From an uncultured Collinsella sp. (GTDB lineage Bacteria > Actinomycetota > Coriobacteriia > Coriobacteriales > Coriobacteriaceae), in assembly GCA_947642445.1 (NCBI GenBank), contig CANRSF010000004.1, positions 1-64,000 on the forward strand: a stretch of 64,000 nucleotides of DNA. Direction: 5' to 3'. Position 1 is the first letter of the stretch; the number at the start of each line of letters is the position of its first letter. The position numbers and the translations under genes are program-made. The notes under the pieces were generated by a model. That model made no database searches, was not told the DNA's origin, and saw only the letters and a list, made by a program, of their open reading frames with translations. Below, one piece after another: positions 55,330 to 64,000 of this stretch.

Positions 55330-55816
55330 CAACTCGGATTCACAAGCACGGTCCAAGACAAGGGGCGCGGCGGGGCTATTCCGCCGCGCCCTTTTGTTCG
55401 CCGCTATCTTGGCGCTGTCGTGCCTTGTGCTGTATGTGACGGGCATCGGCTGCCCGTTTAGGGCGCTTACGGGCATTCCGTGCCCGGGCTGCGGCATGAC
55501 GCGCGCGTGGCTCGCGGCGTTTGGGCTCGATTGGCGTGCCGCGCTTGCGTATCATCCGCTGTTTTGGATGGTTCCCCCTATGTTTGCGCTGGCGTGCGCC
55601 AGGGACTATGTCACAACTTCGCGCACCCGAAAGACAATCGATGCGGCGCTGGTCGCAATATGCTTGCTGCTGGTTGCGGTGTGGGCAATCCGCCTGGTCA
55701 ACCCCGCAGACGCCGGCCTGCTTTTTGGGGGCCATGTTCCTGTGGGGGTTCCTGCCGATATCATTTATCTCGAGCAGCCACGCTGGCTCATCCTCCTTCG
55801 CTCTTACCTGTCGTGA
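55322..55816 (+). CDS. DUF2752 family protein
   Basis: GCPFRALTGIPCPGCGMTRAWLAAFGLDWRAALAYHPLFW; overlaps the previous gene. Confidence 0.9.
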   Translation: MRSNSDSQARSKTRGAAGLFRRALLFAAILALSCLVLYVTGIGCPFRALTGIPCPGCGMTRAWLAAFGLDWRAALAYHPLFWMVPPMFALACARDYVTTSRTRKTIDAALVAICLLLVAVWAIRLVNPADAGLLFGGHVPVGVPADIIYLEQPRWLILLRSYLS

Positions 55817-55850
55817 CGGAGGATACGTTGGAAAAGCGGTCGACACATAA

Positions 55851-55888
55851 GCGGGGGCGAACGTTGAGATAACGTTCGCCCCCGCTTT
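55851..55888. terminator. Bidirectional terminator
   Basis: gcgggggcgaacgttgagataacgttcgcccccgcttt. Confidence 0.88.
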
Positions 55889-55922
55889 GCTCTAGCCAGG
55901 TTGTTACGGGTGGGCGTGACGG

Positions 55923-57386
55923 CTACTCGTCGCGCTTCTCCTCGTGGCGAGCAGCGGCACGGGCATCGTGAATGCCCTTGATGGCGGCATGGCGGGCGGT
56001 GCGGGCGTCGTGCACGGCGTCGCGGGCCTCGGCGGCCGTTGCCTTGGCAGAGCGCAGCTTGGCCGCCAGGTCGGGATTGGTCTCGGCAACTGCGGCGATC
56101 GTGGGGCCGTCGAGCTCTTCTTGCGTGGGCTCGGCCAAAAAGTCGATGGCATACTGAGCGGCTACCATGGAGCCCTTGGCGAGTACGCTCTCGTCGATCT
56201 TGTAGAAGCAGGAGTGCTGGGCATAGGTGGCGCCAATCTGGGGGTTGCGCGTGCCAACAAAGGCGAGCACGCCCGGCACACGGCGCAGGTACTCCGAGAA
56301 GTCCTCGCCCGAAAGCGTGCCGCGGTAATGGCCCTCGCCCGCGGGGCCCAGGCACTTGAGCACAGCTTGGCGGCAGCGCTCGCTCGAGGCGGCATCGTTT
56401 TCGACCTTGTAGTTGGCGATGGTGTAGTCGGTGAGTTCGGCCTCGGCGCCCAGGGCCGCCGCAGTGTGCTCCACGATGCGGCGCATAAGCTCGGGCATCT
56501 CCTCATGCGTCTTGTCACCATAGGTGCGCACCGTGCCGGCGAGGTATGCCGTGCCGGCGATAACGTTGCGCGCGGTGCCGCCGTGCAGTTCGCCGACGGT
56601 GATGACGGCGGGTTCGTAGGGGCTAATCTCGCGCGAGACGATGGTCTGCAGGGCGTTGACGATTTCGGCGGCAACCATAACGGCGTCGTGGCCGCGCTGG
56701 GGCATGGCGCCATGGCACGAGGTGCCGCGGACGTCGATGCGGAACCAGTCGGTGTTTGCCATGCGCGGACCGGGCTCGCAGCTCACGGTGCCGGCATCGA
56801 CCTCGCTCCAGATGTGCGCGGCATAGGCACCGTCGACGCCATCGAGTACGCCCGTGCCGATCATGAGCTTGGCACCCTGGCCGTTTTCCTCGCTGGGCTG
56901 GAAAACGATGCGAATCTCGCCGTGGATGTCATCGGTCATGTGGCGCAGAATCTGCAACGTGCCGAGCATCATGGCGATATGGCAGTCGTGGCCGCAGGCG
57001 TGCATGCAGCCCTCGTTGACGCTGGCGAACTCCTCGCCGGTCTGCTCGGTGACGGGCAGGGCGTCGATGTCGGCGCGCAGCAGGATACGGCGGCGCGGCG
57101 TGCCGTCCTCGCGGTAGGCATCGGGCGCGGTGCCGCGGAGTGTCGCCACCAGGCCCGTCTTGAGTGGACGCTCGTAGGGGATATTCATGGCGTCGAGCTG
57201 GTTGGCGATGTCGGAAGTCGTGCGCTCCTCGGCAAGGCTCAGCTCCGGGTGCTTATGGAAGTGCCGGCGCTGCTTGATGATGTAGGGTTCAAACTCGGCG
57301 GCGATATCATGGATGGCCGCGGTGACGTCGTCTGCCGCGCGAACCTCGGTTGCCGCCATAATCTGCTGTGCCTTGGTCTTCGTCAT
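55923..57386 (-). CDS. M20 family amidohydrolase (aminoacylase/hippurate hydrolase-like)
   Basis: RRHFHKHPELSLAEERT, MHACGHDCHIAMMLG, VFQPSEENGQGAKLMI; start MTKTKAQQ at 57386. Confidence 0.93.
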   Translation of the reverse strand: MTKTKAQQIMAATEVRAADDVTAAIHDIAAEFEPYIIKQRRHFHKHPELSLAEERTTSDIANQLDAMNIPYERPLKTGLVATLRGTAPDAYREDGTPRRRILLRADIDALPVTEQTGEEFASVNEGCMHACGHDCHIAMMLGTLQILRHMTDDIHGEIRIVFQPSEENGQGAKLMIGTGVLDGVDGAYAAHIWSEVDAGTVSCEPGPRMANTDWFRIDVRGTSCHGAMPQRGHDAVMVAAEIVNALQTIVSREISPYEPAVITVGELHGGTARNVIAGTAYLAGTVRTYGDKTHEEMPELMRRIVEHTAAALGAEAELTDYTIANYKVENDAASSERCRQAVLKCLGPAGEGHYRGTLSGEDFSEYLRRVPGVLAFVGTRNPQIGATYAQHSCFYKIDESVLAKGSMVAAQYAIDFLAEPTQEELDGPTIAAVAETNPDLAAKLRSAKATAAEARDAVHDARTARHAAIKGIHDARAAARHEEKRDE

Positions 57387-57548
57387 GGTCGATTTGCTCC
57401 TTGCTGGCTCGATCGCAAAATCGTACAGGCTCTCTCCAGTATGCCACCTGCCGCTAGGGCTGGTAAAGTTGCCGTTTGCCGCTTGGGGTTTTGTTGCAAG
57501 GGCGGGGGAGTACACTCGGGGGTGTTGAATTACCTGCCAGAGACGGGG

Positions 57549-59192
57549 ATGCTCATGCAGCATATCGATCGGATTATCCGCTCCAAGAACGTTTTTACCG
57601 CCCAAGACGGTATCGATACCGCCCGCGAGCTGGCGATCGCCATCGCGGGTGATCGCATCGTCGCAGTCGGCGCGCCCGATGACGTGATTGACGCCGCACC
57701 TGCCGCCACGCCGGTGGTCGATTACGGCGAGCAGTTTGTCTGCCCCGGTTTCCACGATGCGCACCTGCATTTCTTCCATACTTCGGTTGGCTCCTCGCCG
57801 TACATGCTCATGGATATGGGCACGTCCGAGGCAGCATTGGTGCAGCATGCGCTCGAGTTTTCCAAAGGCTTGCCAGATGACGCCTGGGTCGTGACCCAGG
57901 GTTGGCGCGATTACCGCTGGGATCCGCCCGAGCACCCTACCAAGGCCTCCCTCGATGCGGCATTTCCCGATCGTCCCTGCGTTATGTACTCGGGCGACGG
58001 GCACACGCTGTGGCTCAACAGCCGCGCACTCGAGGCGCTCGGCGTTACGCGCGACAGCGAGCCTCCGGCGGGTGGCAGTTACGACAAAGACTCAAACGGT
58101 GAGCTTACGGGTATCGCTCACGAGGCTGCGGCCATGCAGCTGCTGCCGCGCTGCCTGGAGTGGCTGGGCGAGGACCGCATCGCGAGCGCATACGCCGACC
58201 AGATGAAGCGTATGGCCGAGCAAGGCATTACCTCAATCTGCGATATGTCGCTCATGCCCATGCCAGGCTGCGACTTTATTCGCGACGATGTTTACGACAA
58301 GCTGCAGGCCGCCGGCAAGCTGGGCATCCGCGCCCATCTGTTTCCCACGCTGCTGGATGACCAATCGCGCTTGGAAGAACTCCAGACCCGCTACGCGAAC
58401 AACGCGCTGCTCTCGGCGCCAGGCTTTAAACAGTTCTTCGACGGCGTGTCGAGCGAGCATACCGCATACCTCACTGATCCCTATACCAATCCACGCTTCC
58501 CGGGCGATCAGGGTCGCCTGACGGTTCCTGTCGAGCGCATGCGCAAGTTGGTTCTGGCGGCAGCCGAGCGCGGCCACACCGTGCGCATCCACGTTATCGG
58601 CGACGGCGCCATCCATGCTGCGCTCGATATCTTTGAGGAGGCGGCAGAGCTCTACGGCTTGCCCCAGCACGGCCACAATACGCTTGAGCACCTGGAGAAT
58701 CTGCTGCCTCAGGACATCGATCGTCTGCGCAAGCTCAACGTCATTGCCTCGAGCCAGCCTTGCCACATCACGCTCGACCCGGGTGGCCCGGAGCGCGACC
58801 TGGGCCTGGAACGCAGCCGCATCATGTGGCCGTTCGCAACTTATCAGCAGCGCGGTATCCGTCAAGCTTTCGGTACCGACAGCCCCATCACGGCCGTTAC
58901 CAGCATGAACGTGCTCTACACGGCTATCACGCGCCAAGATCCCCGCAGCCACTGGCCCGAGGGCGGCTGGCTGCCGAGCGAGCGTATCGACGCGGCAACG
59001 GCCCTGCGCAGCTACACGCTTGGCAGCGCGTACGCAGCGGGCGACGAGCAAAACCTCGGCAGCCTAGAGCCCGGCAAATACGCCGACCTGGTAGTCCTGG
59101 ACCAAAACCCGCTCACCATCGACCCCCAAGAGCTGCAAGCCACCAAGGTTCAGGCCACCTACCTGGCAGGCAACTTGATTTACGAGCGCTAA
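57549..59192 (+). CDS. Amidohydrolase family protein (YtcJ-like)
   Basis: VCPGFHDAHLHFFHTS, VRIHVIGDGAIHAALD, FGTDSPIT, YTLGSAYAAGDEQNLGSLEPGKYADLVVLDQNPL. Confidence 0.92.
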   Translation: MLMQHIDRIIRSKNVFTAQDGIDTARELAIAIAGDRIVAVGAPDDVIDAAPAATPVVDYGEQFVCPGFHDAHLHFFHTSVGSSPYMLMDMGTSEAALVQHALEFSKGLPDDAWVVTQGWRDYRWDPPEHPTKASLDAAFPDRPCVMYSGDGHTLWLNSRALEALGVTRDSEPPAGGSYDKDSNGELTGIAHEAAAMQLLPRCLEWLGEDRIASAYADQMKRMAEQGITSICDMSLMPMPGCDFIRDDVYDKLQAAGKLGIRAHLFPTLLDDQSRLEELQTRYANNALLSAPGFKQFFDGVSSEHTAYLTDPYTNPRFPGDQGRLTVPVERMRKLVLAAAERGHTVRIHVIGDGAIHAALDIFEEAAELYGLPQHGHNTLEHLENLLPQDIDRLRKLNVIASSQPCHITLDPGGPERDLGLERSRIMWPFATYQQRGIRQAFGTDSPITAVTSMNVLYTAITRQDPRSHWPEGGWLPSERIDAATALRSYTLGSAYAAGDEQNLGSLEPGKYADLVVLDQNPLTIDPQELQATKVQATYLAGNLIYER

Positions 59193-59210
59193 TATTCATG
59201 TCGTACCGTT

Positions 59211-59258
59211 AAACGCGGCTCGGGCAGCCTATTGTGGGATGGCACTCGAGCCGCGTTT
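59211..59258. terminator. Terminator downstream of the amidohydrolase
   Basis: aaacgcggctcg ... cgagccgcgttt. Confidence 0.8.
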
Positions 59259-59796
59259 GTTTGCCGATGGGGGTTCGTTAGGAGCGTCCCCTCTCTGCTG
59301 GATTTGGGCGCAGGGTGGAAGCGCTGCTGCTCCGCGCGCTCAATTGGGACATCAGCGATGCTTTCTCTTAGCGTTTTGCATACTTCCAGTTGCAGATTGC
59401 AAAAAAAGTTGAGATGTTCTTTTCGGTCCTGATGTACCCCCGCCTGGGCCGTGCAAAAAATGGAGTATTCAGCACCGTGAGCTCTGCCGGTGCCGCTGCA
59501 GTCGGGTGGCATTGCGGAGATCGACGTCATTTTGGGGTCCGGTGCGGTGCGAGGCACGCTTTTTTGTCCTGACGGGGTTTGCCCGTCGACCCAAATCGCC
59601 GGTCAAAGGCGTTCTTGGGACCAATATGGTGTGTCCGGCGCGTATGCAGCCGTCCTGGCCTGCTGAAAACTCCCAAAAATGCACGCTGCTCCCCAGGGGA
59701 CCCGTGCGAGCGGCGAAAACCATGCCCAAGTCGCTGTCCGCATCGTCATTTTGCTGCACTGACTTTTCTGAATACTGGGCCCGAGATTGGTCAACC

Positions 59797-61860
59797 CTAG
59801 GCTCCCGGAGCTGCGTTGGGGTCGGTTTCGTTGGCGGCCGCCTGCTTATGGGTGGCAAAGACCGAGCCTTCGTGGTCGAAGAGCTTACGATATTGCATGC
59901 GGTCCAGGCGATCGCGCGCATTAGCGGTCTTGGCGGGAACGTTCTTGGCCTCGGCTGTATACCAAACGCCGTGCGCATCCTGCGCCCCCACCACGTTTAT
60001 CGCCGGCATGTGCGCTCGGTTTTGCAAGCGTGCGCGTTGGTAGGCGGTGAGCGGGGCACCGATGGCATTGAGTGCGAGTGCACCGACGTTATTAATGCTT
60101 GTGTTGAGTTCCCCACTCGTTTGTGCGTTGCCGGCGACATCGTAGTTCGCCCAGACCACATAGCGTGTCTGCCAGATGCGCTCGGTATGGGTGGCATCGT
60201 CCTCATCGGTAAAGTAGAGGTCGTTGTAGCGGTCGGTGAAGAACGGCTGGTGGTCGCCGTACATCACCATGACGACGGGGCGGTCGAGATCACGCAGCTT
60301 TTCCAGGAAGGCGGCGAAGGCGGCATCGGACGCTTCCATGAGCGAGCAGTATTCATTGGTCCAGGTGATAACTTTGTCGGACACACCTTCGACGGCAAGG
60401 TGCAGTTGCTGGTCGGTGGGCACCAAGCCCGTGTCATAGGCGGAGTGGTTTTGCATCGTCACGTCGTGGATGAAGATCGGCTGGTCGCTCTGCTTTAGTA
60501 CCTCGAGGCACTTGTCGTAGGTGGCGGCGTCGGTGACCTTGCGGCAGAGCTCGGGTGCGCCGGCGAAGTCCTCGATCGAGAGGAACTCGTCGAATCCCAT
60601 GTCCGCGAAGACGTTCTCGCGATTCCAGTTGGTGGCGTGGTTGGGGTGCATGGCCACGGTGCGATAGCCGAGTCTCTTGAACTGACGGGCGAGGTTCTCG
60701 CTCGGGGCCAGGTTGTAGCTCATGAACGGGTAGACGCCAGCGCCCAGGAATGCCATGGAGTGTCCGGTTAAGAACTCGAACTCGCTGTTACAGGTGCCGG
60801 CACCGAAGGCGCTCATGTAGCTCACTCCCTGCAGAAGCGCGTTATCGATGGCTTTGAAGCGCTCGGGCCCCTTATAGCCACAGCCCAGTTCGTTAAAGAT
60901 TGAAAGGTCGGCGAAGGACTCGTTCATGATACAGATGACTGAGGGCTTGAGCTGGTCAAACTGTTCGACGGCAGCGGCACGGGAGGGGTCGGCGATGCCA
61001 TTCGTGCCCGCGTTCCAGCGCGCGGCAAGGCGCTTGATGATCGCCGAGGCCTCACCGCTCTTGTAGTGCTTGGGTTTAGGCGGCACCATTTTTTGCGCGC
61101 TCGAAATAAAGGTGGGGAGAAACCCCTGACTGTAATAGCTTTCGAGGGGCTTCCAGGTATGAAGCTTGATGCCCAAGGTGTCGTAATAGCTGATGAAGGC
61201 CTGCGCCCCCAGTGCGGCTCCGGCAACAAGTGCGGTACGACGGTCGACGGAGAGGGGGAGTTTGGATTTGGTTGCGACTGGATGCTCCCTCGGCGCTGTC
61301 GATGTCCCCTCGGTTGCCGGAGACGCCTTTGAGTCCTTCGATTTCAAGGACGCAGACATCGCATGGTCGATGGACTCGGGGGACGTTTCCGATGCGCGGC
61401 GCGGCGGTCGCCCACATGCATCACGCGGAATGAGGACGATAAGCGCGATTCCCAAGGCCGCGGCGGCAAGCCCCATGAAGCAGAAAGTGCTGAGCTCATA
61501 GGTGTAGCTGCCGGCGACCGTCGCAGCGGTCGAGAGGGCGAACAGGTCTCCGGGTTGGATGGGCATCGATTTGAACGTGATTACGAAGTACTCGGCGATA
61601 CCGATGCTGGCGAGCGCAACGATGCCAACGATTGCGGGGGTCTTACGGCGGTGCGGCAGATAGAACAACAGGCACAAGAAGCAGAAGATGAGCAAAAGCT
61701 CCAAAAGTGCCGGTCCGGCCTGCATCTTCCATAGTTCATGGTTGGAGGGCAGCTCGAGGGCGAGCATCGAGCATATCGATGCGCCGCCGATCGTTGCCAG
61801 CGTACGGGGGTAGGGATGGTCGGTCATCCAGCTTTTCAGATCCTTCATGCTCATCTTCAT
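59797..61860 (-). CDS. LTA synthase family phosphoglycerol transferase / sulfatase-fold membrane protein
   Basis: N-terminal TM segments; PSVICIMNESFADLSIF, FEFLTGHSMAFLGAGVYPF, MVMYGDHQPFF. Confidence 0.9.
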   Translation of the reverse strand: MKMSMKDLKSWMTDHPYPRTLATIGGASICSMLALELPSNHELWKMQAGPALLELLLIFCFLCLLFYLPHRRKTPAIVGIVALASIGIAEYFVITFKSMPIQPGDLFALSTAATVAGSYTYELSTFCFMGLAAAALGIALIVLIPRDACGRPPRRASETSPESIDHAMSASLKSKDSKASPATEGTSTAPREHPVATKSKLPLSVDRRTALVAGAALGAQAFISYYDTLGIKLHTWKPLESYYSQGFLPTFISSAQKMVPPKPKHYKSGEASAIIKRLAARWNAGTNGIADPSRAAAVEQFDQLKPSVICIMNESFADLSIFNELGCGYKGPERFKAIDNALLQGVSYMSAFGAGTCNSEFEFLTGHSMAFLGAGVYPFMSYNLAPSENLARQFKRLGYRTVAMHPNHATNWNRENVFADMGFDEFLSIEDFAGAPELCRKVTDAATYDKCLEVLKQSDQPIFIHDVTMQNHSAYDTGLVPTDQQLHLAVEGVSDKVITWTNEYCSLMEASDAAFAAFLEKLRDLDRPVVMVMYGDHQPFFTDRYNDLYFTDEDDATHTERIWQTRYVVWANYDVAGNAQTSGELNTSINNVGALALNAIGAPLTAYQRARLQNRAHMPAINVVGAQDAHGVWYTAEAKNVPAKTANARDRLDRMQYRKLFDHEGSVFATHKQAAANETDPNAAPGA

Positions 61861-61878
61861 CGTCTCTGTTCCTTACTC

Positions 61879-62114
61879 CTAGTTCAGCGTCTTCACGAGC
61901 TTCTCCAGGTTGTCGTTCATGATGGGTGGGTAATCCTCGCCGGCTTTAAGCTGTTTGTCAGTGAGCCCCTCGACGGGGTCGAGCTGGACGCATTGTCGTC
62001 AGAAGCGGCGAGAGCAAAGACCGCACTTAAAAGGGGCATATATGCCGCCGCCATGGGGCCACGGTGACGAATAGGACGCCGCTTGGGATGGCGACGGTAG
62101 ATTCGGTTGTCCAT
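61879..62114 (-). pseudogene. Decayed gene: intact RBS and N-terminal TM segment joined out of frame to a C-terminal tail
   Basis: MDNRIYRRHPKRRPIRHRGPMAAAYMPLLSAVFALAAS; other frame DPVEGLTDKQLKAGEDYPPIMNDNLEKLVKTLN* ending at 61879. Confidence 0.65.
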
Positions 62115-62212
62115 AGATTGCTCCTGAATTGAAAACGGCTGCGTCGGGGTGCCGACGGCCGAAGGCGATGCCGCTGTGGCACGCGGTAGCTATTTGATTC
62201 AATTGGGAGCCG

Positions 62213-62581
62213 TTAATCGTCCAGACGGACCCTGAGGGATAATAGGGTGACCGGGGCATATGAAGATCGCTCGGTGCCGATGACGGCTAGGGCGGAGATC
62301 AGCAAGAGGGTGATGAACGATGTCGCGCCCACGGGGACGGTGTCACCGCCACGGGCGATCGACAGATTGCCGGCGAGCTCGGCGCAGATGGTGCAGCCCG
62401 CGCCGGTGCAGTCATGATGCAACTCATGGGCGGTTGCGATGGGGGAGAGGATGGTTACCGCGAGAAGGGCGAAGACGAGAGCCAGGGCGAGCAGGCGAGT
62501 GCGAACGGGCGGCATGGAGTCGCGTGCATCGCGATTCGGTGCTATATCTCGCCATGCCGAGGTGCTCAGCTCATCAGTCAT
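62213..62581 (-). CDS. Small exported/membrane protein with HDCTGAGCTIC motif
   Basis: Signal/TM, HELHHDCTGAGCTICAEL, second TM segment. Confidence 0.7.
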   Translation of the reverse strand: MTDELSTSAWRDIAPNRDARDSMPPVRTRLLALALVFALLAVTILSPIATAHELHHDCTGAGCTICAELAGNLSIARGGDTVPVGATSFITLLLISALAVIGTERSSYAPVTLLSLRVRLDD

Positions 62582-62822
62582 CTGCCCTCCCTTCCTCTCA
62601 TCTGGGCATATTTCATCTGGAGGATTGTAGTCTTGAGAAGCTGATTCACAAAGTTGCCGCGCTAAAACTTCATGCTTTCCGGTCCGCCTTGGGGCTGCGC
62701 ATAAGTTATCCTCCGACATTCAGAAAATCTAAGTGCCAAAAAATAAGATTTTTTGACTCTGTGTTGTATAACCCGCCATTCGTGGGTACCATTCAACGCG
62801 TACGCAAACAAAAAGGGTTAAC

Positions 62823-62843
62823 CCGCGCGGCATGACCGCGCGG
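62823..62843 (+). promoter_or_regulatory. CCGCGCGG-CATGA-CCGCGCGG hairpin in the groS leader
   Basis: 8-bp perfect stem, 5-nt loop, 6 nt upstream of the AAGGAGG RBS. Confidence 0.5.
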
Positions 62844-62864
62844 CCCACAAAGGAGGAAACAAGC

Positions 62865-63158
62865 ATGTCGTCTTTGAAGCCGCTTGCAGATCGCGTCCTG
62901 GTCAAGCCCGACGAGGCCGAGCAGAAGACCGCCTCTGGTCTGTACATCGCCAGCAACGCTCAAGAGAAGCCGCAGCGCGGCACCATCGTTGCCGTGGGCG
63001 CCGGCAAGGTCAACGACAAGGGTGAGCGCATCCCCATGGACGTCAAGGTCGGCGACGTTGTCATCTACGGTAAGTTCGGTGGCAACGAGGTCAAGGTCGA
63101 CGGCGAGAAGTATCTGCTCATGCGCGCCGACGACATCTACGCAGTCGTCGAGGCCTAG
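62865..63158 (+). CDS. groS: Co-chaperonin GroES
   Basis: LKPLADRVLVKPDEAEQKTASGLYI, VGDVVIYGKFGGNEVKVDGEKYLLMRADDIYAVV. Confidence 0.97.
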   Translation: MSSLKPLADRVLVKPDEAEQKTASGLYIASNAQEKPQRGTIVAVGAGKVNDKGERIPMDVKVGDVVIYGKFGGNEVKVDGEKYLLMRADDIYAVVEA

Positions 63159-63176
63159 TCTCGTCAGAATCTCTGA

Positions 63177-64000
<824 letters not shown>

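Noticed and set aside
55944-57548. N-terminal ~535 aa of the 1082-aa plus ORF
   Set aside because: Antisense to the M20 amidohydrolase; the real amidohydrolase starts near 57549.
57387-58004. N-terminal extension of the 693-aa minus ORF
   Set aside because: Overlaps the divergent amidohydrolase; the M20 protein starts naturally at MTKTKAQQ (57386).

Overview
64 kb of a GC-rich actinobacterial chromosome. Gene content, operon style and repeats look like Coriobacteriia, probably Collinsella or a close relative; this is inferred from protein character, not from a search. About 57 genes are supportable, mostly housekeeping or metabolic: ogt, pfkA, map, dxs, coaX, a dCMP deaminase, lgt, yebC, an amaP/DUF2273/asp23 envelope-stress cluster, groS and partial groL. 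Also present are several ABC transporters, a RelB-like/PIN toxin-antitoxin pair, a GGDEF(degenerate)-REC-HD-GYP protein with an adjacent HPt, a 1595-aa acyl-CoA dehydratase activase fusion, and an LTA-synthase-like protein beside a decayed gene. I saw no rRNA, tRNA, transposase, prophage or canonical CRISPR. The most unusual content is intergenic. (1) About ten dispersed hairpins share a GGGACAGG-like core with variable arms; seven start exactly at the TAA stop codon of the upstream gene, and the other three sit upstream of a gene and point away from it. (2) A six-copy array of a 15-nt motif (TCTCRATCTGTAACA) alternates in orientation every 40-41 nt, with 25-26 nt spacers. (3) Long foldback elements have locus-specific 20-28 bp arms around a loop carrying CCTGCGGTTTT. 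(4) A ~185-nt nested foldback has an outer arm that duplicates the last codons and stop of pfkA in inverted orientation. All calls come from reading the sequence and the supplied ORF track; no searches or folding were run.
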